Part shown: positions 1 through 5,874 of the stretch, piece after piece
Layout: each line of letters starts with the position of its first letter
How positions within the stretch are numbered: the stretch's first letter is position 1
Assembly: GCA_030593155.1 (NCBI GenBank)
Contig: JAUVHT010000056.1
Span: 1 to 5,874 of the forward strand
DNA: 5,874 bases
Source: Candidatus Bathyarchaeota archaeon
Lineage (GTDB): Archaea > Thermoproteota > Bathyarchaeia > TCS64
Reading direction: 5' to 3'
Translations under genes and position numbers: made by a program
The notes under the pieces: model-generated
What the model was told of the DNA's origin: nothing
The model's database searches: none
What the model saw: only the letters and a program-made list of their open reading frames with translations

Positions 1-1041
1 GGCACCCTGGTCGACCGGTGGAACAGGAGGACCATCCTCATGGTCTCCGACGGCGTGATCGCACTAGCTGTCGTCGTGCTGGCCCTGCTGTTTGCTCAGG
101 GATCGGTCCAGATGTGGCACATATACGTCCTCATGGCCGTACGCTCTCTGGGAGGCGCCTTCCAGTGGCCCGCCATGCAGGCCTCCACCTCCCTCATGGT
201 TCCCGAGGAGCACCTCTCAAGGATCTCCGGGCTGAACCAGTCCCTCCAGGGGTTGGCGAACATCGTCGCGCCCCCTCTGGGGGCCCTGCTGCTCGAGCTG
301 ATACCGGTCCAGAACATTCTGGCCATCGACGTGTCAACGGCCATCCTAGCGATCGGCCCCCTCTTCTTCATCTCCATCCCTCAGCCAAGAAGAGAAGCAT
401 CTGAAGAAGGCCGCCCCTCGGTCCTTGCGGATCTCAGGGAGGGCTTCCGGTTCGTATGGGGCTGGAAGGGGCTGATGATGATCGTCGGCATGGCCCTTGT
501 GATCAACCTGCTGACCAACCCCGCCTTCACCCTCCTACCCATCCTAGTCACCAACCACTACAACGGAGGGGCCATAGAGCTGGCCTGGTTCCAGTCGGCG
601 AACGGCGTGGGGATGATCGCGGGAGGCATCCTGCTCGGGGTCTGGGGGGGCTTCAAGAGCCGCATAAAGACTGCGATGTCCGCCATGATCATCATGGGCG
701 GAGGCCTGCTGATCTTCAGCTTCCTGCCGGGAGACGCCCTCCTCCTCGGCGTGGGGCTACTTTTCGTCTTCGGGACCATGAACTCGATCGCCAACGCCTC
801 GTTCTTCGCACTGCTGCAGGCCACTGTACCGGCGGACATGCAAGGGCGGGTCTTCACCATGATGATGAGCCTGATAATGTCGATGACCCCCGTGGGGCTG
901 GCACTAGCCGGGCCCGTCGCCGACCTTTTTGGTCTCAGGATCTGGTACACCGTGGCTGGGGTCGTGATGATGATAATGAGCGTCGGGGCGCTCTTCGTAC
1001 CCACCATACGACAACTGGAAGAAGAATCCCCCAACTCTTGA
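1..1041 (+). CDS. MFS efflux transporter, DHA3/EntS-like, 5'-truncated by the window
   Basis: This is an integral membrane transporter of the major facilitator superfamily, probably a proton-driven drug or metabolite exporter. The frame is open from base 1, and the first 13 residues (GTLVDRWNRRTIL) match the MFS loop 2-3 motif A (G-x-L-x-D-R-x-x-R-R). The ATG at base 40 is therefore internal and the true start is upstream of the window. About 346 residues are visible. Given the usual 400-420 for 12-helix members, roughly the first helix and part of the second are missing. Many hydrophobic helices follow, with a charged cytoplasmic loop near visible residues 125-145 separating the two six-helix halves. 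The late segment PADMQGRVFTMMMSL resembles the conserved 'QGRV' loop of the MefA/EntS (DHA3) group. The stop is TGA at 1039-1041. The next gene converges from the other strand, so nothing shows an operon partner. The family call is strong, but the substrate is unknown. Confidence 0.88.
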   Translation, partial: GTLVDRWNRRTILMVSDGVIALAVVVLALLFAQGSVQMWHIYVLMAVRSLGGAFQWPAMQASTSLMVPEEHLSRISGLNQSLQGLANIVAPPLGALLLELIPVQNILAIDVSTAILAIGPLFFISIPQPRREASEEGRPSVLADLREGFRFVWGWKGLMMIVGMALVINLLTNPAFTLLPILVTNHYNGGAIELAWFQSANGVGMIAGGILLGVWGGFKSRIKTAMSAMIIMGGGLLIFSFLPGDALLLGVGLLFVFGTMNSIANASFFALLQATVPADMQGRVFTMMMSLIMSMTPVGLALAGPVADLFGLRIWYTVAGVVMMIMSVGALFVPTIRQLEEESPNS

Positions 1042-1055
1042 GACTCAGCCGGGAG

Positions 1056-1946
1056 CTACTCGATCTCGATGGCGACCTCCGTGGATATCTCAAGCTCCAT
1101 GCCTCCAGGCCTCATCGGTATCAGCAGGACCTCTGGCTCTGCTCTGGGGTAAAGATACAGGGATAACCCAATAGGAACCCCGCCCAGCCTGAACGAGAAG
1201 TCGGTGCACTCAGCTATGCAAGCATTCCCTCTCAGACTACTGATCTCAGCAATTGGCTTCCCGCACAGCTCCACGAGATCGCCTCTCGGAGCCACTGAAC
1301 CCATGTGGACACCCAGCCATCCATAGTAGGGGATGCCACCGTCCAAGAGGCCCGGCGCTCCTCCTACTGTGCATGGTACTCCGTGGGCGGGCACACCCTC
1401 CAATTTCACAACGGTGTGTTCCGGCGTGCATCTCGTCACGACACCCCTGAGCTCATCCAAAGGCTCGGGTCGTCCAATTTCCAAGAGTCTTCCGAGGCTG
1501 AAGCCTCCCCTAACCCTGAGGGGATCAAAAGGCGGCCTCACCTCAACGTGGATGTGGGGCGCGGTCGAGAAGCCGTAGTACCCAGAACGGATGAGGACCC
1601 CAAGCTCTTGCCCGGGCTCCACGACGTCGCCACATTCCACCACTGGCTCGACGTGGAGGACTTTGATCACCCGCCCAGAGTTCTCCGAGCTCCTAAGCAC
1701 CGTGACGACGTCGTAGCCGTGGTCCTCGAAGTTCCTCCCCCTTGGGGCCTTCAACTTCCGGATCTGGACTACCTCGCCATGGACGGGGGATCCAGCGACA
1801 TCCCCGAAGCCCCCGCCTGGGTAGATGTCGATGCCGGTGTATAGGCGGTGGGCGGGATACGGGCTGTTGAAGAAGGCGTATCTCCCGCCCTCAGGGCAGT
1901 AGATGGTCACCTCCTCTGACGAAGCAACGGGGATTATTTCTTCCAC
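1056..1946 (-). CDS. M23/LytM-like (duplicated hybrid motif) domain protein with unassigned C-terminal half
   Basis: The 296-residue protein starts at GTG (1946) and ends with TAG. Residues about 28-140 resemble the M23 peptidase fold: YTGIDIYP near residue 36, a turn SPVHGEVVQI, LHVE with His98, GDVVEPGQELG, and the HxH motif PHIHVEV with His131 and His133. In LytM-type zinc endopeptidases the first metal ligand is His four residues before Asp. Here that position is Tyr36 (before Asp40), with His33 nearby, while the other His residues are kept. Activity is therefore uncertain. Residues 141-296 look beta-rich, contain five of the seven cysteines (173, 192, 228, 243, 247) and match no family I recognise. 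No signal peptide or membrane segment is visible, which suggests a cytoplasmic protein. Archaea lack murein, so a different substrate or a non-enzymatic role is likely. A TATA-like element lies about 35 bases upstream of the GTG. An alternative GTG start at codon 13 is possible. Confidence 0.75.
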   Translation of the reverse strand: MEEIIPVASSEEVTIYCPEGGRYAFFNSPYPAHRLYTGIDIYPGGGFGDVAGSPVHGEVVQIRKLKAPRGRNFEDHGYDVVTVLRSSENSGRVIKVLHVEPVVECGDVVEPGQELGVLIRSGYYGFSTAPHIHVEVRPPFDPLRVRGGFSLGRLLEIGRPEPLDELRGVVTRCTPEHTVVKLEGVPAHGVPCTVGGAPGLLDGGIPYYGWLGVHMGSVAPRGDLVELCGKPIAEISSLRGNACIAECTDFSFRLGGVPIGLSLYLYPRAEPEVLLIPMRPGGMELEISTEVAIEIE

Positions 1947-1974
1947 TTTGGAACCTGTAATCGATCAGACGCCA

Positions 1975-1990
1975 CAAAGATATTCCTTTC
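1975..1990 (-). promoter_or_regulatory. possible BRE/TATA promoter for the M23-like gene
   Basis: Read on the minus strand, this stretch is GAAAGGAATATCTTTG: a purine-rich BRE-like GAAAGG followed by a TATA-like AATATCTT centred near 1981. It sits about 35 bases before the GTG start at 1946. That would place transcription initiation about 9 bases before the start codon, consistent with the short leaders common in archaea and with the lack of a clear Shine-Dalgarno. The call rests on pattern and spacing only. Confidence 0.35.
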
Positions 1991-2026
1991 TAGCCTCACT
2001 GACAGATACCGCCGTTTGAGACTTGA

Positions 2027-2437
2027 TCAACCTTCATTGGGGGAGCCCGATGGGTTCTCCAGCTCTCGGAGATTCAATGTGACGAGGAACTCCATAATGA
2101 AGGGCGGCATTTTTAGTCGATGCAACTCCTCGTAGGGGAACCATCTAGCATCCGAGACCTCGGGCAGGGAAGGCTCCAGCACACCTCCCTCGACGGCGCA
2201 GAGAAACACACCGAGATATCTGTCAGTAATGGGTCCCAACACCTCCCCCAGTTTTACCTTCACGCTGACATCCAGCCCCGTCTCTTCCTTGACTTCTCTG
2301 ACGGTGGCTTCCTCGGGGGATTCCCCCATATCGATGACGCCACCAGGGGGGCACCAGTGACCCTTGTGGGGTTCAAGCCCCCTCTTGATCAGAAGAACTT
2401 TCCGATCACGGAGGATCACTGCCAATGAGCTGATCAA
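2027..2437 (-). CDS. Nudix hydrolase
   Basis: This 136-residue cytosolic pyrophosphohydrolase acts on a nucleoside diphosphate linked to some other group (X). The complete Nudix box G-x5-E-x7-R-E-U-x-E-E-x-G-U is present at residues 33-55: Gly33, Glu39, Arg47, Glu48, then the catalytic and metal-binding Glu51 and Glu52, Gly54 and Leu55. The N-terminal strand AVILRDRKVLLIKRG and the WCPPGG lead-in are also typical, as is the late EVSDARWFPYEEL segment. Length is normal for a single-domain member. The substrate is not determinable; ADP-ribose, NADH, oxidised dNTPs or Ap4A are all possible for this size class. The start is TTG at 2437, the longest option. TTG codon 5 and GTG codon 7 are alternatives that would shorten the first beta strand. 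The gene lies 17 bases after the amidohydrolase stop on the same strand, so it is probably in the same transcript. Only a weak purine-rich AGGAAG precedes the TTG. Confidence 0.92.
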   Translation of the reverse strand: MISSLAVILRDRKVLLIKRGLEPHKGHWCPPGGVIDMGESPEEATVREVKEETGLDVSVKVKLGEVLGPITDRYLGVFLCAVEGGVLEPSLPEVSDARWFPYEELHRLKMPPFIMEFLVTLNLRELENPSGSPNEG

Positions 2438-2454
2438 CGCTTCCTATGCCCCCG

Positions 2455-4077
2455 TTATCTCTGGTATACGATCTTGCCGTCGACTATGGTGGTCAGCACC
2501 TTAATGTCCTTTATCTCCTCGGGGGGCACCGCGAGGATATCCCTGTCCAGCACCACCAAGTCCGCGAGCTTTCCAGGCTCGATGCTGCCCTTGAAGTCCT
2601 CCTCCTTCCCGAGGTAGGCGCCGTTCCACGTGTATAGCCTTATGGCGTCCATGACGCCTATCGCCTCCTCGGGGCTGACCGGCTGCCCAGTCCTCGTCTT
2701 CCTGACCACGGCCTCGTAGATCTGGACCATGGGGCTGTAGCTCGTGACCGGATAGTCGTTGTTCCCGCCGGCGACTATGGCCATCTCCTGCATGGTCTTG
2801 TGGGGGTGGAGCCAGCGGACCCTCTCGGGTCCAAAGTTCTCCACGTAGTCGTCCCCTATGCCATACATGTAGCCGATGCTGGAGGAAGGGGTCACCCCGA
2901 GGGCTTTGATCCTCTCCAGCTGCTTCGGGGTGCAAACGCTGTTGTGCTCTATTCTATGCCTCATGTCGGGGACGGGCTTCATGGTCTGGGCCTTCTCGAT
3001 GGCGTCTAAGGCTATATCGATGCCACGGTCCCCGATGCTGTGGATGCTTACCCGGATCCCCGCCAAGTGAGCGCCAATTGTCAGCCTCTCAATCTCCTCC
3101 GGGCTGGTGGTCATCAGGCCGAGGTCCTTCATCCCCCGGTGCTGGGGCGTGTAGACGGCCGCGGAGCCTCCGCTCCCCGACCCATCCCCCATGATCTTGA
3201 GGGACATCACCCTGAGCCAGTCGTCCCCGTAGCCCGACTCGACGCCCAGATCGATCATGGACTGCAACGGATCCGTCCCATCCGGGCGGCGGGCGCTCAC
3301 CATGAGCAGCGTCCTCACCCGGCTAACTCCCTCCGATAGGAGCCTCTGGTAGGCCCTGATGGCGTCCCGGTGGGCGCTCGCATCGTGGGTCGTGGTTACA
3401 CCCCACTCGGAGAACTGCGCCCAGACACTCCGCAACCCCTCCGCTATCTCGTCCACCGAGCTTGGAGGTATCAGGTTGGAAACCAGGCTACCGGCGGTCT
3501 CATACAGCAACCCCGTCGCCTCCCCGTCTGCGTCCCGGTCGATGCTGCCCCCCGGAGGATCCGGGGTGTCTCGGTTGACACCCGCCAGTTCCAGGGCCTC
3601 GCTGTTGACCACGTAGAGGTGGCCCGTCTCCTTGCTGATGAAGACGGGGTTCACGGGGGCCGCCTCGTCCAGCTCCCAGCGGGTGATGTGCCGCCTCTCC
3701 TCCAGCTTGATGTCGTTGTAGTTGGTCCCCTGCACCCATTTGCCGGGCCCCAGCTCGGCGGCCTTCGCGGCCACCATCTCTAGGATCTCGGGGATGTTCT
3801 TCACGGGAGGTGAACGGCAGTCGATCTCGTACAGGCGGACGGCGGCGCCGTTGGGGTGGGTGTGGGTGTCTATGAGCCCCGGCAGCACCGTCTTGCCGTC
3901 GAGGTCGATGACCTTTGTCCACTCTCCTACGAGCCTTTTGATCTCCGATGTCTGGCCTGTGGCGATTATCCTGTTTTCCTTTACTGCCACCGCCTCCACT
4001 ATGGAGTCTTCGGCATCCACCGTGACTATCTTTCCGTTGAGCAGAGCCAGGTCCGCCTCGATCACTCCCTTGACCAT
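2455..4077 (-). CDS. amidohydrolase-3 family (YtcJ-like) metal-dependent hydrolase
   Basis: This 540-residue cytosolic enzyme of the amidohydrolase superfamily hydrolyses C-N bonds of amides, formamides or cyclic amides in family members studied; its substrate here is unknown. An N-terminal composite beta-sandwich piece (DLALLNGKIVTVDAED) leads into LPGLIDTHTHP, with the metal-binding pair His72 and His74. Further family marks are TGHLYVVNSEAL near 151-162, Lys294 in LKIMGDG (the likely carboxylated bridging lysine), His346 in HSIGDRG, His378 in RHRIEH, and catalytic Asp441 in NNDYPV. The C-terminal GSIEPGKLADLVVLDRD closes the sandwich. All expected metal residues are present and the length is typical. 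I chose ATG at 4077 because the protein then begins three to four residues before the conserved first strand. The frame stays open upstream only through DNA antisense to the YHS gene, giving sequence unlike this family. A TATA-like element lies 32 bases upstream, so the mRNA may be near-leaderless. The gene is probably co-transcribed with the Nudix gene. Confidence 0.92.
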   Translation of the reverse strand: MVKGVIEADLALLNGKIVTVDAEDSIVEAVAVKENRIIATGQTSEIKRLVGEWTKVIDLDGKTVLPGLIDTHTHPNGAAVRLYEIDCRSPPVKNIPEILEMVAAKAAELGPGKWVQGTNYNDIKLEERRHITRWELDEAAPVNPVFISKETGHLYVVNSEALELAGVNRDTPDPPGGSIDRDADGEATGLLYETAGSLVSNLIPPSSVDEIAEGLRSVWAQFSEWGVTTTHDASAHRDAIRAYQRLLSEGVSRVRTLLMVSARRPDGTDPLQSMIDLGVESGYGDDWLRVMSLKIMGDGSGSGGSAAVYTPQHRGMKDLGLMTTSPEEIERLTIGAHLAGIRVSIHSIGDRGIDIALDAIEKAQTMKPVPDMRHRIEHNSVCTPKQLERIKALGVTPSSSIGYMYGIGDDYVENFGPERVRWLHPHKTMQEMAIVAGGNNDYPVTSYSPMVQIYEAVVRKTRTGQPVSPEEAIGVMDAIRLYTWNGAYLGKEEDFKGSIEPGKLADLVVLDRDILAVPPEEIKDIKVLTTIVDGKIVYQR

Positions 4078-4105
4078 GAGAATCACAGAGACATTAGACC
4101 ATTGA

Positions 4106-4113
4106 GATAAAAG
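4106..4113 (-). promoter_or_regulatory. possible TATA box for the amidohydrolase-Nudix operon
   Basis: The minus strand reads CTTTTATC in the AT-richest part of the divergent intergenic region. Its centre is about 32 bases before the ATG at 4077, so initiation about 25-27 bases downstream would give a leader of only a few bases. No Shine-Dalgarno precedes that ATG, in agreement with leaderless translation. The complementary GATAAAAG could also act for the YHS gene in the other direction, about 58 bases before its ATG. Confidence 0.35.
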
Positions 4114-4141
4114 AGACTTTTCCGAAACATTTGAAAGGAAC

Positions 4142-4151
4142 CCTCCGGAGG
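4142..4151 (+). repeat. 10-bp perfect palindrome overlapping the YHS Shine-Dalgarno
   Basis: CCTCCGGAGG is its own reverse complement. Its right half supplies most of the GGAGGA Shine-Dalgarno-like sequence at 4147-4152, with 15 bases between that and the YHS ATG, longer than the usual 5-10. It could be an operator for a dimeric regulator, could mask the ribosome site by RNA self-pairing, or could be chance in a GC-rich genome. Confidence 0.4.
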
Positions 4152-4167
4152 AATGAACTGATCTGCT

Positions 4168-4311
4168 ATGGCGAAGGACCCTGTCTGCGGGATGACCGTC
4201 GACGAGGAGACGGCCAAGTGGAAGAGCGAGCACGAGGGCAAGACATTCTACTTCTGCAACGAGCGCTGCAAGCTCGCCTTCGAGAAGGCCCCGAAGAGAT
4301 TCGTCAGATAA
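4168..4311 (+). CDS. stand-alone YHS-domain metal-binding protein
   Basis: This 47-residue protein, MAKDPVCGMTVDEE to KAPKRFVR, consists of a single YHS domain. It has the DPVCGM opening with Cys7, the YFCNERC pair Cys30 and Cys34, and the closing AFEKAPKRF. YHS/TRASH-like domains bind metal through such cysteines; they occur fused to copper P-type ATPases, oxygenases and other enzymes, and as free mini-proteins. A role in copper or other metal handling is inferred. The start is fixed: an in-frame TGA at 4159-4161 lies two codons before the ATG, which is the only possible initiator. A GGAGGA at 4147-4152 precedes it at a long spacing. The gene is divergent from the amidohydrolase and converges on the cysteine desulfurase. 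A six-T tract follows immediately after the TAA. It has no transporter or ATPase partner in the window. Confidence 0.9.
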   Translation: MAKDPVCGMTVDEETAKWKSEHEGKTFYFCNERCKLAFEKAPKRFVR

Positions 4312-4316
4312 CCCCC

Positions 4317-4322
4317 TTTTTT
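4317..4322 (+). terminator. oligo-T terminator after the YHS gene
   Basis: Six consecutive T residues begin five bases after the YHS stop codon, preceded by a C-rich run and with no stem-loop. Intrinsic termination at a T-rich stretch on the coding strand is the archaeal pattern. The remaining bases up to the cysteine desulfurase stop (4323-4380) hold nothing I can identify. Confidence 0.5.
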
Positions 4323-4380
4323 CAAACAAGCTGCTAATGTAGAGAGTTGTATGGCGACCCTGACGGCCTACGTGACCCGC

Positions 4381-5619
4381 TCAGCCCCTGGCTATGTCCT
4401 CGACGGCCCCGAGGAAACTGTCGATCTCACCGAGAGTGTTGTAGAGGTATGTGGAGGCTCTGGCGTTTCCGTCTGGCAGCTTGAATATCTCCTTCATCAG
4501 GGGTAGGGCGCAGTGGTGCCCCGAGCGCACCGCGATGTCGTACTCGACATCCAGGGTCAGGGCCACGTCGTGGGGATTCATGTCCGAGACGTTGAAGGAG
4601 ACCAGCCCAACCCTCTGCCTCGGATCCCTGGGGCCGTAGATCTCCACCCCCTCGATCTCCATTAGGCCGTCGGCCAGCTTCTTTGCCAGCTTCTCATCCC
4701 ATTGTTTGACGTTCTCCATCCCGACCCGATCGAGATACCTGCACGCCTCCCCTAGGCCGATGACCTGGGCGATGGCCGGCGTCCCCGCCTCGAACTTCAT
4801 GGGGGGCACCGCCAGCTCGTAGGAGTTGAGGCTCACGTCGTGGATCGTCCCCCCGCCGATGCAAAGGGGCTCCGTGCTCTCCAACTGCTCCTCGGCGATG
4901 TAGAGTCCCCCCGACCCCGTGGGGCCCAGCATCTTGTGCCCTGAGAAAGCGAGGAAGTCGACTCCCGAGTCCATGACATCGGTCTTGAGGTGGGGTACAC
5001 CCTGGGCACCGTCCGCCAGCATCAGCGCCCCGTGCTCGTGGGCTATGGAGGCGATCTCCTTGACGGGAAGGATGCAGCCCAGCACGTTAGACACGTGAGT
5101 CGTGGCCACGAGGCGGGTCTCGTCGTTGACGGCCGCCTCGAAGTCGGCGAGGTCGAAGATGCCCTCGGGGTTGGACCTGACCACCACGACATCGCACCCG
5201 TGCCTCTGGGCCACCCTGAGCCATGTGATGTAGTTGGAGTGGTGCTCGATGACTGTGGTGACGATCCTGTCCCCCTTCCCCCAGTCCAGGGAGTTGGCCA
5301 CCAGGTTGATGGCCTCAGTCGTGTTCCTGACCATCGCGACGTTCTCCCTCCCCGGGGCTCCGATGAACTCCGCGACCCTTTCGTGGGCCCCCTCGTACTC
5401 CTCGCTGGCCCTCTGGGAGAACCTGTGGACACCCCTCTCCACGTTGGCCCTGTACTCCCGGTAGAACTCCATCTCCTTGAGCACCACCTGCTCGGGGGTC
5501 AGGCTGCTAGCCGCGTTGTCGAGGTAGATGACTCCCTTATCCAAGATGGGGAAGTCTCCTCGCACCGATTCGACATCGAACAAAGGTATTCTCGTAAAAG
5601 GGGAGAGATAAGCCCCCAT
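4381..5619 (-). CDS. sufS: cysteine desulfurase, SufS/CsdA-like (class V aminotransferase fold)
   Basis: This PLP enzyme converts cysteine to alanine and holds the sulfur as a persulfide for Fe-S cluster or other thio-cofactor synthesis in the cytosol. The 412-residue sequence carries the SufS signature set: FPILDKGVIYLDNAASS at 23-39, EHHSNYITW with His126/His127 near the PLP ring, ADGAQGVPH with Asp203 and Gln206, FSGHKMLGPTGSGGLY with the Schiff-base Lys229, RSGHHCALPLM with the persulfide Cys370, and the C-terminal RASTYLYNTLGEID. The short active-site loop before Cys370 fits the group II (SufS) type rather than NifS/IscS. The ATG at 5619 is taken as start; it lies 18 bases after the glmS stop, with GGGAAAGG just upstream. 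It gives a 12-residue leader before the usual LFDVESVR beginning, so TTG at 5583 is a real alternative. No SufB, SufC, SufD or SufE is visible beside it. Confidence 0.93.
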   Translation of the reverse strand: MGAYLSPFTRIPLFDVESVRGDFPILDKGVIYLDNAASSLTPEQVVLKEMEFYREYRANVERGVHRFSQRASEEYEGAHERVAEFIGAPGRENVAMVRNTTEAINLVANSLDWGKGDRIVTTVIEHHSNYITWLRVAQRHGCDVVVVRSNPEGIFDLADFEAAVNDETRLVATTHVSNVLGCILPVKEIASIAHEHGALMLADGAQGVPHLKTDVMDSGVDFLAFSGHKMLGPTGSGGLYIAEEQLESTEPLCIGGGTIHDVSLNSYELAVPPMKFEAGTPAIAQVIGLGEACRYLDRVGMENVKQWDEKLAKKLADGLMEIEGVEIYGPRDPRQRVGLVSFNVSDMNPHDVALTLDVEYDIAVRSGHHCALPLMKEIFKLPDGNARASTYLYNTLGEIDSFLGAVEDIARG

Positions 5620-5637
5620 AAGCCTTTCCCAGGGAGG

Positions 5638-5874
5638 CTAAGGCACGGTGACGCTCTTCGCCAGGTTCCTCGGCTTGTCCGGGTCAAGCCCCTTCTGGAC
5701 GGCGAGGTAGTAGGCGAATAGCTGGAGGGGCACCACGTAGGGGATGGGGGAGAGGACCTCCGGGATGCCCTTGGGCATCTCGATGATGTCGTCTGAGATC
5801 ATGGTAATCTCCTTGTCCCCTTCCTCGCAGACGGAGATGATCCTGGCGCCCCTCGCCTTCATCTCCATGATGCT
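5638..5874 (-). CDS. glmS: glutamine--fructose-6-phosphate aminotransferase (isomerizing), C-terminal 78 residues
   Basis: GlmS makes glucosamine-6-phosphate from fructose-6-phosphate and glutamine, the entry step to UDP-GlcNAc and so to surface glycans. Only the C-terminus of the second SIS (sugar isomerase) domain is in the window; the gene runs off the right edge in an open frame. Recognition rests on MEMKARGARIISVCEEGD, the LSPIPYVVPLQLFAYYLAV helix, and the tail KGLDPDKPRNLAKSVTV, which is almost invariant in GlmS. The last residue is Pro, where the family usually ends in Glu. The stop is TAG at 5638-5640. The cysteine desulfurase starts 18 bases downstream on the same strand, so the two are probably co-transcribed. 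Confidence 0.93.
   Translation of the reverse strand, partial: SIMEMKARGARIISVCEEGDKEITMISDDIIEMPKGIPEVLSPIPYVVPLQLFAYYLAVQKGLDPDKPRNLAKSVTVP

Noticed and set aside
40..42. ATG at 40 as the start of the MFS transporter
   Set aside because: The codons upstream encode the conserved MFS motif A in the same frame, so this Met is internal and the gene is cut by the window edge.
1042..1055. A terminator between the convergent transporter and M23-like genes
   Set aside because: The 14 bases hold no T-run or hairpin on either strand.
456..1166. A 236-codon + strand ORF overlapping the transporter in another frame
   Set aside because: Its product is Arg/His/Gly-rich with no motif, whereas the overlapping frame encodes a clear MFS protein.
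4078..4329. An 84-codon upstream extension of the amidohydrolase frame
   Set aside because: The frame stays open only by running antisense through the YHS gene. The extra residues match no amidohydrolase N-terminus, and the conserved first strand begins just after the ATG at 4077.
4351..4506. A 51-codon + strand ORF beginning with ATG after the YHS terminator
   Set aside because: Most of it is antisense to the conserved C-terminus of the cysteine desulfurase, and the predicted peptide has no recognisable motif.
4990..5721. A 243-codon + strand ORF across the cysteine desulfurase and glmS
   Set aside because: It is fully antisense to two well-supported genes and rich in Val, Gly, Pro and His, as expected for a shadow frame in GC-rich DNA.
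1..5874. A defence, mobile or biosynthetic system spanning the window
   Set aside because: No integrase, transposase, nuclease, toxin, CRISPR repeat or biosynthetic core enzyme is visible, and the genes fall into separate short transcription units with general metabolic roles.

Overview
This 5.9 kb window is GC-rich and almost entirely coding. It most likely comes from an archaeon, though the lineage cannot be named from the sequence. Points in favour are a GTG and a TTG start codon, frequent AGG/AGA arginine and ATA isoleucine codons, several genes without a convincing Shine-Dalgarno, AT-rich TATA-like elements about 32-35 bases upstream of two starts (near-leaderless spacing), and an oligo-T tract as the only terminator-like signal. 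No rRNA, tRNA, CRISPR array, insertion sequence or large repeat is visible.

Layout: (1) bases 1-1041, + strand, the 3' part of an MFS efflux-type transporter whose N-terminus lies outside the window. (2) bases 1056-1946, - strand, a protein with an M23/LytM-like (duplicated hybrid motif) domain plus an unassigned C-terminal half. It converges on the transporter with 14 bases between them. (3) bases 2027-2437 and 2455-4077, both - strand, a probable two-gene operon: an amidohydrolase-3 (YtcJ-like) metal-dependent hydrolase followed 17 bases later by a Nudix hydrolase. (4) bases 4168-4311, + strand, a 47-residue stand-alone YHS metal-binding protein, divergent from the amidohydrolase across a 90-base AT-richer promoter region. 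(5) bases 4381-5619 and 5638-5874, both - strand, a SufS-type cysteine desulfurase directly downstream of the 3' end of glmS, with an 18-base gap that suggests co-transcription.

The genes read as housekeeping and general metabolism rather than one dedicated system: amino-sugar synthesis (GlmS), sulfur mobilisation for Fe-S clusters (SufS), a small metal-binding protein, hydrolysis of unidentified substrates (amidohydrolase and Nudix) and efflux (MFS). I do not see a convincing undescribed system. The most unusual item is the M23-like protein: it lacks a visible export signal, has Tyr where the first zinc-ligand His is expected, and carries a cysteine-containing C-terminal half of about 150 residues that I cannot assign.
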